A stretch of 64,000 nt of DNA from Bog-756 sp963839925 (lineage in GTDB: Bacteria > Actinomycetota > Acidimicrobiia > Acidimicrobiales > RAAP-2). The notes under the pieces were generated by a model that was not told the origin of the DNA, ran no database searches, and saw nothing but the letters and a program-made list of their open reading frames with translations. The position numbers and the translations under genes are program-made. The number at the start of each line of letters is the position of its first letter. The first letter of the stretch is position 1. The DNA is taken from positions 1,240,001 to 1,304,000 of the forward strand of contig CAWIWV010000001.1 in the NCBI GenBank assembly GCA_963839925.1, written 5' to 3'. This document shows positions 53,977 through 62,169 of the stretch, piece by piece.

Positions 53977-56136
53977 TCAGGTACTTCGCCGCGCGGTCGC
54001 CGTGTTCGAGTGCGGCGTGGCGAGGAGTGCGTTGCTGAGGACGTTGGTGAGCCGGAGTGAGTAGGCCGCGGTGATGTGGTACTCGTCGAGGTAGACCTCG
54101 AAGCGACCGATGACCGCCGGGCACGTCGTCGAGCAGAACCAGGGGATCACGTCGATGTACCGGGCGCCGTCGAGCCGGGCCGCTGTGGCCTCTGCCTGGT
54201 CCTGCTCTTGCCAGAACTGGGTGACCGGTCCGGAGCAGTTCTGGATGTCGGTGCCGTTCTGGGACAGACACAGGGGAGGATCGCGAGGCAACACCGGGAC
54301 GTTCCCGAGGACGACGATCCGATTGTCGGGGACGTGGATCTGCCGGATGGTCTTCTCCAACCCGGTCTGCCACTGCGCGGGGGAGTACTCCCGGCCGTCG
54401 GGCTTGACCCGACCCTCCTGGGTGATGACCACCAGATCAGGGTGCACCTGGTTGATGCGGTTGATGGCAAAGCGGTGCCACGAGTCACAGACCGTGTAGC
54501 GGCCGCCGCTGCGACCGAACCCGGGTGGGTTCGAGTAGGCGAGCGAGTCGGCCGGGCAGTATCCCTTGCCGAGGAAGTACAGCTTCCATCCGAAGTCCGC
54601 CGCGATGCGATTGACCGCGTCGAACCACATCGCGGCGTGAGAGTCTCCGTAGAGCACCATGGAGCGGGTGGCCTTCCGATCGCCGAAGACACACGCGGGC
54701 GCCGTGCTCTGGCCGGATGCCGGGAAGCAACCAGCGCGGCGTGGGCCTCCCCAGTCGGCCGACGCGTTGGCAAGCGTCGGTTGCAGGTCCGATGGCAAGG
54801 TGGTTGCTGCAGTCGCCTGCCGGACCATGGCGACCACCGAGGCCTCGGAAGCCAGGTCCTTGGGGCCGGTCCCCGCGGCCCCTCGGTCCGAGGCCGAAAA
54901 CGGCAAGGCCACCGGCGCGGACTGGTCGTGGAGGTGGAGCTCGATCGTCGCAATCACGAGGCTGAGCGCAATCAGCGCGAGGCCGAGGCCGATCGGAGCC
55001 CAGCGCCGTCGTCGCAGGACGGCGGCGTGGCGGATCGGGTCCTCCATGAAGCGGAAGGTCAGCACGGAGGCGGCGAGGGCCACGAGCAGCCAGACCAGAC
55101 TCTGGCGGAAGGAGAGGCTGTTCCTACCTGCGTCCTCCGCCGCGAGCAGGAGCAGCGGCCAGTGCCACAGGTAGAGGGAGTAGGAGTGCTTCCCGAGCCA
55201 TTGGAGCGGGCCGCGTCCGAGCAGGGCTTCGGCTCCGTTGCGGGGAACGGCAACTCCTCCTGCGATGACGAGGGCGCTGCCGAGCACTGGAACCGCGACC
55301 AGCGATCCCGGGTACGGCGTGGTGTTGGTGAACACGAGCGCGGCGACCACGATCGCGGACAGTCCCGACCAGGTGAAGACCGCAGCGAGGGTCTCCGGCA
55401 GCCGGAGGAGTTGATCGGTCCAGAGGGCGACCAGGGCGCCGAGTGCCAGTTCCCAGGCGTGGGTGAACGGGGAGAAGTAGGCGGTCGTCGGTGAGGACGC
55501 GGTCTGTACGACGGAGAGAGTGAACGACCCGACGACGATCGCTCCGAGCCCGGCCGTCAATCGGGAGCGCAGTGTGAACCTGGTCCGGATCGCGGCGGCA
55601 AGGAGGAAGATCGTGGGGTAGACGAGATAGAACTGCTCTTCCACCGCCAACGACCAGAAGTTCTGGAGGGGAGAGGGTGGTCGCTGCGCGCTGAGGTAGT
55701 TGGTCCCGAGCGCGATGAAGTGGAAGTTGGCAAGGAACACAGCAGTCCATCGGGCGTCGCCCGCTGTCTGTCCTCCGTACACGACGCCGAGCACCGCATA
55801 GGTCGCGACGACCGTGACGATGATCACCAGGGTCGCGGCGGGGATGATCCGCCGAGCTCTCCGACCGTAGAACGAGAGGAGTGAGGTCCGCCCTGAGCTG
55901 CTCCGCTCCCGCAGGAGCAGGCCGGTGATGACGAACCCGGAGATCACGAAGAAGACGTCGACCCCGACGTACCCTCCCGAGACGACCGACAGATTGCCGT
56001 GATAGAGGACGACGAGCAGGACGGCCACTGCACGGAGCCCTTCGATGTCGGGGCGGAACCGACGATCCCCCGGGGCGGTTCCGGACTGGTCGCCAACAGA
56101 TGTTGCGTCCTGTTCGAGCCCGATGATCGTCGTCAT
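53977..56136 (-). CDS. OafA/YrhL-type acyltransferase with SGNH domain
   Basis: A 719-residue membrane O-acyltransferase. Residues about 25-400 are an acyltransferase-3 domain with the RPDIEGLRAVAVLLVVLYH start, YVGVDVFFVISGFVITGLLL and ten or so helices. Residues about 450-700 are an SGNH/GDSL-like domain with GDSHAAMWFDAVNRIA (catalytic Ser) and LDEYHITAAYSLRLTN (Asp/His pair). Such fusions transfer acetyl or other acyl groups across the membrane to surface sugars or peptidoglycan. In this genome it may modify the exopolysaccharide. It is the last gene on the strand after the ABC importer genes, with a 77-base gap, so it may or may not share their transcript. Confidence 0.9.
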   Translation of the reverse strand: MTTIIGLEQDATSVGDQSGTAPGDRRFRPDIEGLRAVAVLLVVLYHGNLSVVSGGYVGVDVFFVISGFVITGLLLRERSSSGRTSLLSFYGRRARRIIPAATLVIIVTVVATYAVLGVVYGGQTAGDARWTAVFLANFHFIALGTNYLSAQRPPSPLQNFWSLAVEEQFYLVYPTIFLLAAAIRTRFTLRSRLTAGLGAIVVGSFTLSVVQTASSPTTAYFSPFTHAWELALGALVALWTDQLLRLPETLAAVFTWSGLSAIVVAALVFTNTTPYPGSLVAVPVLGSALVIAGGVAVPRNGAEALLGRGPLQWLGKHSYSLYLWHWPLLLLAAEDAGRNSLSFRQSLVWLLVALAASVLTFRFMEDPIRHAAVLRRRRWAPIGLGLALIALSLVIATIELHLHDQSAPVALPFSASDRGAAGTGPKDLASEASVVAMVRQATAATTLPSDLQPTLANASADWGGPRRAGCFPASGQSTAPACVFGDRKATRSMVLYGDSHAAMWFDAVNRIAADFGWKLYFLGKGYCPADSLAYSNPPGFGRSGGRYTVCDSWHRFAINRINQVHPDLVVITQEGRVKPDGREYSPAQWQTGLEKTIRQIHVPDNRIVVLGNVPVLPRDPPLCLSQNGTDIQNCSGPVTQFWQEQDQAEATAARLDGARYIDVIPWFCSTTCPAVIGRFEVYLDEYHITAAYSLRLTNVLSNALLATPHSNTATARRST

Positions 56137-56175
56137 GCGGTCGGCCTACCCCCCTCCACCGGGCATTTGAGCACA

Positions 56176-56204
56176 GACCGTCCGATCCGGAAAGCGTGAC
56201 GGTC
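56176..56204 (-). terminator. Hairpin between oppF-like gene and acyltransferase
   Basis: GACCGTC (56176-56182) and GACGGTC (56198-56204) form a perfect 7-bp stem with a 15-base loop just after the stop of the last ATPase gene on the minus strand. There is no T-run, so termination is uncertain. Confidence 0.35.
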
Positions 56205-56213
56205 CGGTGAGGA

Positions 56214-57233
56214 TCAGCCGGGTGCGGGCTCCGCTGCGGTGAGTGGGAAGTGGCACGCCACCTGGTGCCCGGGCGCGATCTCTCGCAGGGGCGGTTCTTC
56301 GTCGGCGCAGCGCTGCTGGACGTAGGGACACCGAGTACGGAAGCGGCAGCCCGACGGGGGGTCCAGCGGCGAGGGAAGTTCGCCGGAGAGCCGTTTGTGG
56401 TCGGACCCGTGGTCGGGGTCCGGTTCGGGGATCGACGCCAGGAGCGCCTCGGTGTACGGATGGGCGGCGAACCGGTAGAGGTCGTCGGAAGGCGCGATCT
56501 CCACCAACTTGCCGAGGTACATCACCGCGACCCGGTCGCTCACGTTCTTCACCACACCGAGGTCGTGGGCGATGAAGACCATGGTGAGCCCGAATCTGGA
56601 CTTGAGGTCGGCCATCAGGTTGAGGATCTGGGCCTGCACCGAGACGTCCAGCGCGGACACCGGCTCGTCGCAGATGAGCAGGTCGGGGTCTGCCATCAAC
56701 GCACGGGCGATGCTGATCCGCTGGCACTGGCCACCGGAGAACTCGCCGGGACGGCGGTCACCGGCTGCGTCGGGGTCGATGCCGACCGCTTCGAGCATCT
56801 CCCTCGCCTTGGCCGATCGTTCCTCTTTGTCGCCGCGCTTCCAGATGACGAGTGGCTCGGCGACGATGTCACGCACCCGGCGCCGGGGGTTGAGCGACGA
56901 GATCGGATCCTGAAAGATCATCTGGATCTTCGTGCGGATCTCGCGCAGCTCCCGTGAGGGAAGATCGACCAGGTTCTTGCCCCGGTACATGACCCTTCCC
57001 GAGGTCGCCGGCTGTACCCGGACCAGCGCTCGCCCGGTGGTCGACTTTCCGCACCCGGACTCACCGACCAGTCCCAACGTCTCGCCGACTTTGACCGAGA
57101 AGGTCACCCCGGAGACGGCATGGACGATCCGCCGGCCGCTTCGGAACTCGACCACCAGGTTCTCCACGTCGAGCACGACATCGTCGTTCGCATCTGCCGA
57201 CGCCGCGGTCGTGGTCGTCTCCTCGGCGGTCAT
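56214..57233 (-). CDS. Oligopeptide/dipeptide ABC transporter ATPase (OppF/DppF type)
   Basis: A 339-residue ATPase. Walker A is GESGCGKSTTGRAL, the Q-loop is MIFQDPISSLNPRR, the signature is EFSGGQCQRISIARAL (the usual SGGQ-R with Cys before Gln), and Walker B is LLICDEPVSALDVSVQ, with AHDLGVV as the H-loop. The C-terminal GCRFRTRCPYVQQRC is the oligopeptide_C cysteine motif seen in Opp/Dpp ATPases, which may bind an Fe-S cluster. The ATG overlaps the stop of the partner ATPase (ATGA). Confidence 0.93.
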   Translation of the reverse strand: MTAEETTTTAASADANDDVVLDVENLVVEFRSGRRIVHAVSGVTFSVKVGETLGLVGESGCGKSTTGRALVRVQPATSGRVMYRGKNLVDLPSRELREIRTKIQMIFQDPISSLNPRRRVRDIVAEPLVIWKRGDKEERSAKAREMLEAVGIDPDAAGDRRPGEFSGGQCQRISIARALMADPDLLICDEPVSALDVSVQAQILNLMADLKSRFGLTMVFIAHDLGVVKNVSDRVAVMYLGKLVEIAPSDDLYRFAAHPYTEALLASIPEPDPDHGSDHKRLSGELPSPLDPPSGCRFRTRCPYVQQRCADEEPPLREIAPGHQVACHFPLTAAEPAPG

Positions 57234-58324
57234 GGGGCGACCGGCTCCTCGGCGGACGGGGCGGTCGAGACGCCGGACACCAGCGGGAACCAGCAGGCGA
57301 AGAGATGGTCGGGGGTGCCGGCGGTGCGCAGCGGTGGTTCGCTCTCGCGGCACTTGTCTTGCGCGTACGGACAACGGGGCGCGAACCGACACCCTTTCGG
57401 TGGGTGGATCAGATCCGGGGGACGGCCCGGGATGGCCTGGAGTCGGGTTCCGCTCGGGTCGGACAGGCGCGGGATCGAGTCCATCAGCGCCCGCGTGTAG
57501 GGCATCCGGGTCTCTTTGAAGAGGGTGTGGGTAGGGGCGCGCTCGACGACTCGCCCCGCGTACATCACCACGATGTCGTCGGTGCGGGTCGCGACCACGC
57601 CGAGGTCGTGGGTCACAAGGATCACCGCCATCTGGCGCTCGCGCTGGAGCTCGGCGAGGAGGTCGAGGATCTGGGCCTGCACGGTGACGTCCAAACCGGT
57701 GGTCGGCTCGTCCGCCACCACCAGACGAGGTGCACACGCCAGCGCGATCGCGATCATCACCCGTTGGCGCATCCCGCCGGACAGCTCGAACGGGTACCAC
57801 CGGATCCGCGCCTCGGGAGAGGGGATGCCCACCGAGCGGAGGAGCTCGATGGCGTGTGCCTTCGCCTCGGAACGGTCCATCCCGAGGTGGAGCCGGAGGG
57901 ACTCGGTGATCTGCTCGCCGATCCGCTTCACCGGGTTGAGCGCGGTCATCGGGTCTTGAAAGATCATGCTGAGCTCCGCCCCCCAGACCTGGCGCAGGTC
58001 GGCCTCGGACATCGCGGTCAGTTCGTGGCCGGCGAAGTGGACGGTGCCGCTTCGGATGACGTCACGCCTGGGGAGCAGTCCCATGATCGACCGGGACAGG
58101 ACGGTCTTTCCCGATCCGGACTCCCCGACGATGCCGAGGGTCTGTCCGCGCCCGACCGACAGGGACACCCCGTCCACCGCCCGGACGGTGCCCCTCGGGG
58201 TACGGAAGGAGGTGTGCAGATCTTCGACCGCCAGGAGCGGCTCGTCGGGCACGCCGACGTCGGCGAACTCGAGGGTCTTCCGGCTGCGCTGCATCCGACC
58301 TCCCTTGGCGTCGGTCGCGGTCAC
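57230..58324 (-). CDS. Oligopeptide/dipeptide ABC transporter ATPase (OppD/DppD type)
   Basis: The second ATPase of the importer, 364 residues. Walker A is GESGSGKTVLSRSIM, Q-loop MIFQDPMTALNPVK, signature ELSGGMRQRVMIAIAL, Walker B LVVADEPTTGLDVTVQ and THDLGVV. The C-terminus has GCRFAPRCPYAQDKC. GTG 58324 overlaps the permease stop (GTGA), with GAGGG upstream. ATG 58294, after GGGAGGT, is an equally good start ten codons later. The open frame upstream of 58324 is a shadow of the permease gene. Confidence 0.93.
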   Translation of the reverse strand: MTATDAKGGRMQRSRKTLEFADVGVPDEPLLAVEDLHTSFRTPRGTVRAVDGVSLSVGRGQTLGIVGESGSGKTVLSRSIMGLLPRRDVIRSGTVHFAGHELTAMSEADLRQVWGAELSMIFQDPMTALNPVKRIGEQITESLRLHLGMDRSEAKAHAIELLRSVGIPSPEARIRWYPFELSGGMRQRVMIAIALACAPRLVVADEPTTGLDVTVQAQILDLLAELQRERQMAVILVTHDLGVVATRTDDIVVMYAGRVVERAPTHTLFKETRMPYTRALMDSIPRLSDPSGTRLQAIPGRPPDLIHPPKGCRFAPRCPYAQDKCRESEPPLRTAGTPDHLFACWFPLVSGVSTAPSAEEPVAP

Positions 58325-59280
58325 AGCAGACCCTCGCGAATGTCGAAGCGCTGGCGAAGCCGGTCGCCGATGAGGTTGATCGACAGGAGCAGCAGGAACA
58401 TCGCCAGGACCGGCCACATCATGATGTAAGGGTTCGTCTGGAGGTTCCCGTTGGTCGCACCTTCGGAGATCATGTTTCCCCACGACGGTGTCGGAGGGGG
58501 GATCGACAGCCCGAGGAAGGCGAGCGATCCTTCGATGACGATCACCCCGGCCACGGTGATCAGACCGAAGGTGACCGCAGCCGGCACCACGTTGGGAAGG
58601 ATCTCCCGGAAGAGGATCCGGGGGGTGTTTGCCCCCATTGTTTTCGCGGCGATGACGAAGTCTCGATTGGCGAACGCGAGGCTCGAGGCGCGCACCACCC
58701 GATAGAGGAGCGGAATCGTCGCGACCCCGAGGATGATGGTGATCTTCCAGAGGTTGGCTCCCCAGAACGCCACGATGGCGATCACCGCCACGATGGCCGG
58801 GAACGCGAGCAGGACGAAGGCGCCGGCGTTGATCGAGATGTCCAGTCGACCGCCCTTGTAGCCCGACACGAGTCCGAGGGTGCCACCGATCAGCAGCCCG
58901 ATGGCCACCGACCCGAAGCCGACGACCAGCGAGACGCGAGCACCGAAGATGAGCCGGCTGAGTATGTCGCGTCCGAGGTCGTCGGTTCCGAGCAGGTGAT
59001 GGATGCTCGGGCTCGCGTTGATCGCCGCGTAGTTCTGGAAGTTGGGGTTGGGAATGGGGAGCACGCTCGCAAAGATGGCAAGGAGGACCACCAGACCGAG
59101 ATAGCCGAGCGCCAGCCAGAACAAGATGCCGAGCGGCCGCCTGAGCAGGATGTCATCGCTGCCGAGCATCTCTGACTGCCGGGAGAGGACGAGCTCGTCG
59201 ACGGCGGCCATGCCCGGGAGGGGGTCGGCCAGCATCCGGTGGGCCGCTCTGGTGTCGGCGAGCTCGCGGTCGTCAGGCAT
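58321..59280 (-). CDS. ABC transporter permease (OppC/DppC type)
   Basis: A 319-residue inner-membrane permease with a cytoplasmic N-terminus and six hydrophobic segments. HHLLGTDDLGRDILSRLIFGARVSLVVG is the OppC hallmark, and the EAA-type coupling loop is AAKTMGANTPRILFREILPNV. VVIEGSLAFLGLSIPPPTPSWGNMI closes the core. It pairs with the OppB-type permease three bases upstream on the same strand. N-terminal residues 1-40 are acidic and not conserved. Confidence 0.93.
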   Translation of the reverse strand: MPDDRELADTRAAHRMLADPLPGMAAVDELVLSRQSEMLGSDDILLRRPLGILFWLALGYLGLVVLLAIFASVLPIPNPNFQNYAAINASPSIHHLLGTDDLGRDILSRLIFGARVSLVVGFGSVAIGLLIGGTLGLVSGYKGGRLDISINAGAFVLLAFPAIVAVIAIVAFWGANLWKITIILGVATIPLLYRVVRASSLAFANRDFVIAAKTMGANTPRILFREILPNVVPAAVTFGLITVAGVIVIEGSLAFLGLSIPPPTPSWGNMISEGATNGNLQTNPYIMMWPVLAMFLLLLSINLIGDRLRQRFDIREGLL

Positions 59281-59283
59281 CGC

Positions 59284-60228
59284 TCAGGTCCGTGCCACCC
59301 TCGGGTCGACCACCGTGAAGATGAAGTCGACGATGAACTGGATCACGACGAAGGCGACGGCGATGACCAGGGTGATGCCCTGCACCACCAGATAGTCACG
59401 CTGGTTGACAGCGGTCACCAGCGAGAAGCCGAGCCCGGCGATCGAGAACAGGTACTCGACGATGAAGAGGCCGCCGATCAAGGCACCGATGTTCACCCCG
59501 GACGCTGCAAGCAGTGAGAAGGACGAGGGCCGGAAGGCGTGTCGCCACATGATCCGACGGTTCGACAGACCTTTGGAGCGGGCCATCGTGATGAAGTCCT
59601 CTTGCAGGGTGCTGATGAGATCCGAGCGGAAGAGCCGGTAGTAGACCGCGATCGATCCAGCGGTCACCGCGAGCGACGGAAGGATCATGTAGTGGATGTT
59701 GCTGGCGAAGTTCTGGGTGATGGGGACGTAGCCGGTCGCCGGAAACCAACCCAACCCGACCGCGAAGATCGCGACCAGAATCGGTGCGATCACGAAGGGC
59801 GGAAGCGCGAGCAGGCCGAAGGTGCCGGTGGTGGCGATGTTGTCGACCGGCCGGTTGGGCCGGCGGGAGGTCACCAGGGCGAGCGGGATCGCCACGCCGA
59901 AGGCGATGGTCTGGGAGATGATGATCAACTCGAGATCGATCGGCCAGCCTTGCGAGATGATCTGGGTGACCGGCTCGTGATTGAGGAAGGACTGGCCGAG
60001 GTCGCCGTGGAAGACGGAACCCAGCCAGGTGAGGTACTGCTGGAACAGAGGCTTGTCGAGTCCGAGCTGCTTGTAGAGGATCGCCTGGTTGTGGGGGTTG
60101 TCGTTGGTCCCGAGGATGACCGTGGCCGGATTGCCGGGCAGGAGGTGGACCAACAGGAAGGTGAGCACCGAGATGATGAAGGTAACCACCAGCAGCTGGA
60201 CGACCCGACGGAGGAGGTACTTGACCAT
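59284..60228 (-). CDS. ABC transporter permease (OppB/DppB type)
   Basis: A 314-residue permease. YLLRRVVQLLVVTFIISVLTFLLVHLLPGNPA begins it as in OppB/DppB. The periplasmic loop has DKPLFQQYLTWLGSVFHGDLGQSFL, and the coupling loop is DFITMARSKGLSNRRIMWRHAFRPSS. GALIGGLFIVEYLFSIAGLGFSLVTA follows. The reading frame is open far upstream through the binding-protein gene, but ATG 60228 is the only start consistent with the family. Confidence 0.93.
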   Translation of the reverse strand: MVKYLLRRVVQLLVVTFIISVLTFLLVHLLPGNPATVILGTNDNPHNQAILYKQLGLDKPLFQQYLTWLGSVFHGDLGQSFLNHEPVTQIISQGWPIDLELIIISQTIAFGVAIPLALVTSRRPNRPVDNIATTGTFGLLALPPFVIAPILVAIFAVGLGWFPATGYVPITQNFASNIHYMILPSLAVTAGSIAVYYRLFRSDLISTLQEDFITMARSKGLSNRRIMWRHAFRPSSFSLLAASGVNIGALIGGLFIVEYLFSIAGLGFSLVTAVNQRDYLVVQGITLVIAVAFVVIQFIVDFIFTVVDPRVART

Positions 60229-60263
60229 GGGACTCTGGGTCGCCGATCCGGGCAGCCGGCCGG

Positions 60264-61949
60264 CTACCGTGCCATCCAGGTCTGGTGGAAGAACGCCTGG
60301 CCCTCGTTGAAGCTGTAACCGGGCTTCCCGTCGGGCAGGATCAGGTTGTCGAAGTTCTGGACCTTCTCGGAGGCGATCTCCGAAAAGAGGTACTGCTCGA
60401 TCCAGAGGTAGGGAAGGTCCGCGGCCAGTCGCTCGTTGACCCTTCGGTAGGCGGCGACCCTGGTGGACTGATCGGTCGTGTGGCGGCCGAGGAGCATGGC
60501 CGCCTCCAGCTCGGGATCGTTGATCCGGGTGAAGTTGAGGCCGAGGGTGCCGACCGGCGAGATGGTGGTGGTGCTCCACCAGACGTAGTTGATGTCTGGA
60601 TCGACTTCGCCGAACTGGTACGAGGTCACCGCTTGGAATTTGCCGAAGATGAAGTCGTCGATGAGCGTCGCCTGTTGGGCTTCGGAGAGAGTCACCTCGA
60701 CCCCGACCTGCTGCCACATCTGCTGGATGGTCTGGACGACCTTGATCTCGAGGGGTTCGGGGATGGTGAGCAGTTCGATGGTCGGGGTCCCGTGCTCCGC
60801 CTTGTAGGAGTCGACCAGTGCCTTTGCCCCCTTCGGGTCGTAGGTGGGGTAGTGGGTGTTGCTGAAGTACGGCGAGCCCGGTGTGAAGATGCCGGTCGCC
60901 GGCTGGGCCGGTGGGCCACCGATGACCTGCTGGACCACCTTCTGGTCCATCGCCTTGGCCAGCGCCTGGCGGATACGGAGGTCGTCGGTCGGGGGGACCA
61001 CCGTGTTCAGCATGATGAAGGCGAAGGTCGGCTGGCCGATGACCCCGGTCCGGCTGTCGACCAGCTGGAACCCCGCACCGCCTGCACCGGAGAAGTTGGT
61101 GATCGTGGTGGGGTCCACCGACTCGATCATGTCGACACCGCCCGAGCGCAGGGTCGATTCGCGAGCCTGCGTGTTGGGGATCGGTCGGAAGGTGATCGAG
61201 TCGAGGTAGGGGAACCCTTTCTGCCAGTAGTGGGGATTGCGGGTGACGGTGAACGACTGGTTCGGCTGCCAGTTCGAGTAGATGAACGGTCCGGTTCCCA
61301 CCGGGGTGGGCGTCGTGTTCGGATGGGCGTTCACCTGATCGATCATCGCCTGGCCCACCACGTAGCCGACCTGGGTGGTGAGGCTCGCCGGGAACATCGG
61401 GTTGGGACCTGTCAGGTGGAAGGCCACGGTCATCCCGTCGAGGACCTCGAGCGAGCTGACCTGTTTGAGCGCGGTGCCGGTGAGGGGCGAGACCGACAGC
61501 GCGTGGTAGTTGGCCTGGATGACGGCGGAGGTGAGCGCCGAGCCGTCGCTGAAGGTCACGCCCGGACGCAGGGTCATCGTCCAGACGTCGAAGGTGGAGC
61601 TGGGCTTGATCGACTGGGCCAGGTAGGGCTGGATGGTGCCGTCGGCGGCCACCGCCATCAGCGGGTCGTAGATGGCGTTCGCATACAGGAAGCCGTTGGA
61701 GTCCCAGTGGTTCAACGGTGGGTAGAACCCGTCGATGTCCGCGATGATCGCGACGGTCAGCGCCCCGCCCCGCACCGGCGGACCCGAACCGACACCGGGC
61801 TTGGTGCCGGTGGAACTGGAAGAGGGCGGCGAGGTCGAACTGGACGAGCACCCGTCCAGCAGCACCGAAGCACCGGCGCCGAGCGCCACCGCCCCGCCCA
61901 CGGCCGCGCCGCGGGACAAGAAGGTGCGACGGCTCAGCGCGTCACTCAT
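60264..61949 (-). CDS. Peptide-type ABC transporter substrate-binding lipoprotein (SBP_bac_5)
   Basis: A 561-residue extracytoplasmic binding protein. The N-terminus has a twin-arginine motif (SRRTFLSRGAAVGGAVALGAG) and a lipobox (LLDGC), so it is a Tat-exported lipoprotein. SBP_bac_5 features include GGALTVAIIADIDGFYPPLNHWD, TMTLRPGVTFSDGSALTSAVI and DLPYLWIEQYLF. Ligand is unknown; these proteins bind peptides, nickel complexes, or sugars. It is the first gene of the importer operon and diverges from the GT39 gene across a 220-base gap (61950-62169) that should hold both promoters. Confidence 0.92.
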   Translation of the reverse strand: MSDALSRRTFLSRGAAVGGAVALGAGASVLLDGCSSSSTSPPSSSSTGTKPGVGSGPPVRGGALTVAIIADIDGFYPPLNHWDSNGFLYANAIYDPLMAVAADGTIQPYLAQSIKPSSTFDVWTMTLRPGVTFSDGSALTSAVIQANYHALSVSPLTGTALKQVSSLEVLDGMTVAFHLTGPNPMFPASLTTQVGYVVGQAMIDQVNAHPNTTPTPVGTGPFIYSNWQPNQSFTVTRNPHYWQKGFPYLDSITFRPIPNTQARESTLRSGGVDMIESVDPTTITNFSGAGGAGFQLVDSRTGVIGQPTFAFIMLNTVVPPTDDLRIRQALAKAMDQKVVQQVIGGPPAQPATGIFTPGSPYFSNTHYPTYDPKGAKALVDSYKAEHGTPTIELLTIPEPLEIKVVQTIQQMWQQVGVEVTLSEAQQATLIDDFIFGKFQAVTSYQFGEVDPDINYVWWSTTTISPVGTLGLNFTRINDPELEAAMLLGRHTTDQSTRVAAYRRVNERLAADLPYLWIEQYLFSEIASEKVQNFDNLILPDGKPGYSFNEGQAFFHQTWMAR

Positions 61950-62156
61950 CGGCGCACGACACAGACATCCCCCATCTGTTCTTCCCTGTTCCCCGTTCGC
62001 TGGGCTGTTTCCCGTCCCACCGACGGAAGACCCGCATGCGACGGTTGCACTCTGTCACAGGTCCGATCGGTCAAGACGGCACGATACCGCCACCGTGTGC
62101 CCAGGTCCACGGAATCTTTGCCCGGTCGGTCACGCGACCTTGGACGCAACGCTGGG

Positions 62157-62169
62157 TACCATGCCCCCC
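62157..62169 (+). promoter_or_regulatory. Leaderless -10 candidate of the GT39-type gene
   Basis: TACCAT (62157-62162) is followed by seven bases and ATG 62170. This spacing matches the other leaderless starts in the window and favours ATG 62170 over ATG 62161. Confidence 0.35.

Noticed and set aside
60229..61851. Minus-strand frame continuous with the OppB-type permease
   Set aside because: It is an alternate frame of the binding-protein gene with His/Arg/Gly-rich text; the permease starts at 60228.
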